Part shown: piece by piece, positions 62,854-64,000 of the stretch
Numbering within the stretch: the stretch's first letter is position 1
How the letters are laid out: the number at the start of each line of letters is the position of its first letter
DNA from: Oscillospiraceae bacterium
GTDB taxonomy: Bacteria > Bacillota > Clostridia > Oscillospirales > UBA644
Assembly (NCBI GenBank): GCA_902783255.1
Contig: CACZQB010000054.1
Span: 100,984 to 164,983, forward strand
DNA length: 64,000 bases
Direction of reading: 5' to 3'
Program-made: the position numbers and the translations under genes
The notes under the pieces: model-generated
The model's database searches: none
What the model was told of the DNA's origin: nothing
What the model saw: the letters and a program-made list of their open reading frames with translations, nothing else

Positions 62854-64000
62854 TTAAAAATTTGTTATATCAGATAAATGAAGCTTGACTCCCCTGCCCG
62901 TTAAAATATTCTGAATACCTTTTAAATCAGCAATTTTAAAATCTGAAGATACTGCCGCAAGAACACCCGCTGCTTCTCCGCTTACAGCACAGACGGGAAT
63001 TACTCGTGTTATATCCCACATATCATCTCCTTCTACCGAAATGCTTCTTCCGGCAGTGCACAGATTTTTAATCGACGAACAATACAAAGATTCTATCGGT
63101 AATTCAAATACCGGTCCCTTTTCAAGCCAGCTTGAAAACATTCCTACGCTGGACTGAACATACTTTTTATCATCATTTTTATTTATTCGGCACACACCTT
63201 TTATCATTCTTGACATTCGTATCTGAGGTATAGTAGGAAGTGTTGCTATTGCATGATTCTGAGAGACTTTTCCGTTCTTAAGAAAATCATCAATTATTCT
63301 TGCATGTGAAGAAATAACTTCGAGCGTATTTTCTTCACTGTCAAGCCCTGAAATACCATGATATTCTGACGTTGAATAGATATACGAGCAATTGCCGATT
63401 TGTTTAAGTTTAAATTCTCCTTCTTTAACCTCGTAATACCATGCAGCATCAGCATTTTTATGTTCCGGTAAGACCGTTTCTGCTCCGAAAAGATAAAAAA
63501 CAGAGGCATCTCCGGTGCAGTCGATAAAAGAATCGGCAATTATCTCATATGCATCGGTATTTGTAAGCAATGAAACAGATAACACAGTATCACGATCTGA
63601 ATTCTTTTTTAATTCAGATATTTTTGCTCCGAAAATGATCTCTACACCGTTTTCAAGAAGCAGTTTTTCACAAAGAATTGCAAATACATGCGGATTGAAT
63701 CGAGTTAAATATCTACTGTTTTTTCTAACTGAAACGTTGCATTCATCGCTATTCAGCCATGCAGAAGGATAATCCCCTTCCGATCCATAACTTATACTGA
63801 GTTTAAGCAATTCTTCAGCTATTCCGAATGAAACCTGGCGACCTAGTCCGTCGCATAGTGGAAGATAAATAGTTACAAGACCGCTTGTTGCAAGTCCGCC
63901 TAAGATATAGGAACTTTCTGCCAATACTACTTTTTTCCCAAGTCTGGCTGCAGACAATGCTGCAGAAATACCTGCAATGCCCCCGCCTATAACTGCTATA
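62854..64000 (-). CDS. FAD-dependent oxidoreductase (5' end outside window)
   Basis: Frame open to the window edge; about 381 residues visible. The Rossmann FAD motif is seen at the edge as AVIGGGIAGISAALSAARLG, then VVLAESSYILGGLATSG. Later parts carry DSFIDCTGDASVFYLFGAE and the C-terminal FAD segment KNLCTAGRSISVEGDD. The pattern matches the FAD_oxidored family, found in many sugar-degrading bacteria and often of unknown substrate. Its neighbour genes (GH29, GH51) suggest a sugar-related role, but that is inference. The start codon is not visible. Confidence 0.85.
   Translation of the reverse strand, partial: IAVIGGGIAGISAALSAARLGKKVVLAESSYILGGLATSGLVTIYLPLCDGLGRQVSFGIAEELLKLSISYGSEGDYPSAWLNSDECNVSVRKNSRYLTRFNPHVFAILCEKLLLENGVEIIFGAKISELKKNSDRDTVLSVSLLTNTDAYEIIADSFIDCTGDASVFYLFGAETVLPEHKNADAAWYYEVKEGEFKLKQIGNCSYIYSTSEYHGISGLDSEENTLEVISSHARIIDDFLKNGKVSQNHAIATLPTIPQIRMSRMIKGVCRINKNDDKKYVQSSVGMFSSWLEKGPVFELPIESLYCSSIKNLCTAGRSISVEGDDMWDITRVIPVCAVSGEAAGVLAAVSSDFKIADLKGIQNILTGRGVKLHLSDITNF

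Overview
The window looks like a chromosomal segment of an uncultured low-GC Gram-positive anaerobe of the class Clostridia, probably a gut lineage. The evidence is a SCIFF peptide with its radical-SAM maturase beside yajC, an LTA-synthase-type sulfatase, the recO/era/dgkA/ybeY/phoH housekeeping block, an archaeal-type ProS, near-consensus sigma-A promoters and strong Shine-Dalgarno sites. Codon use is AT-rich throughout. No phage, insertion sequence, CRISPR array or rRNA was seen. The species cannot be named from sequence alone.

Layout. 1-8845 (minus strand): mutS2 (cut by the window edge), recO, era, an undecaprenol/diacylglycerol kinase, ybeY, phoH, two tandem solute-binding-like lipoproteins, plsY. 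8979-11779 (plus): trkA-trkH potassium uptake, divergent from plsY. 11851-18960 (minus): MBOAT acyltransferase, its SGNH-like partner, a DJ-1/PfpI protein, 5-formyl-THF cyclo-ligase, a CPBP protease, mltG and an O-methyltransferase. 19249-27401 (minus): tRNA-Arg(UCU), an LTA-synthase-like sulfatase, manA, uvrA, uvrB. 27414-32477 (minus): radC, nrdR, a TIM-barrel isomerase gene broken by an in-frame TGA, the SCIFF maturase, the SCIFF peptide (a 49-residue gene), yajC and a membrane protein. 32636-40437 (minus): DegV, a GH38 alpha-mannosidase and two unknown cell-surface proteins. 40706-45542: M28 peptidase (plus); Nudix, VanY-like carboxypeptidase and a third lipoprotein (minus); a divergent DtxR-family regulator (plus). 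45557-51784 (minus): sugar acetyltransferase, a fourth lipoprotein, a Cys/Asp-rich membrane protein, MATE, guaB and a pair resembling V-ATPase stalk subunits. 52002-56930 (minus): a 1642-residue GH2/ricin-type lipoprotein. 57136-62804 (plus): proS, polysaccharide deacetylase, GH29, GH51. 62854-64000 (minus): an FAD-dependent oxidoreductase, cut by the edge.

How the parts fit. Most genes are core functions: repair, envelope synthesis and turnover, K+ transport, translation. Overlaid is a glycan layer (GH38, GH29, GH51, the GH2-like lipoprotein, M6P isomerase) and a family of four lipoproteins shaped like sugar-binding proteins but with no ABC permease or ATPase nearby.

The most unusual items are: the GH2 lipoprotein, which keeps the acid/base Glu but has lost the nucleophile and most active-site residues of LacZ; the MBOAT partner, whose SGNH/DHHW catalytic positions are substituted; the four orphan lipoproteins; the isolated V-ATPase-stalk-like pair next to guaB; and the single in-frame TGA in the isomerase. 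Promoters are very regular: fifteen could be placed by eye, all with a 17-bp spacer, and several of them settle start-codon choice.
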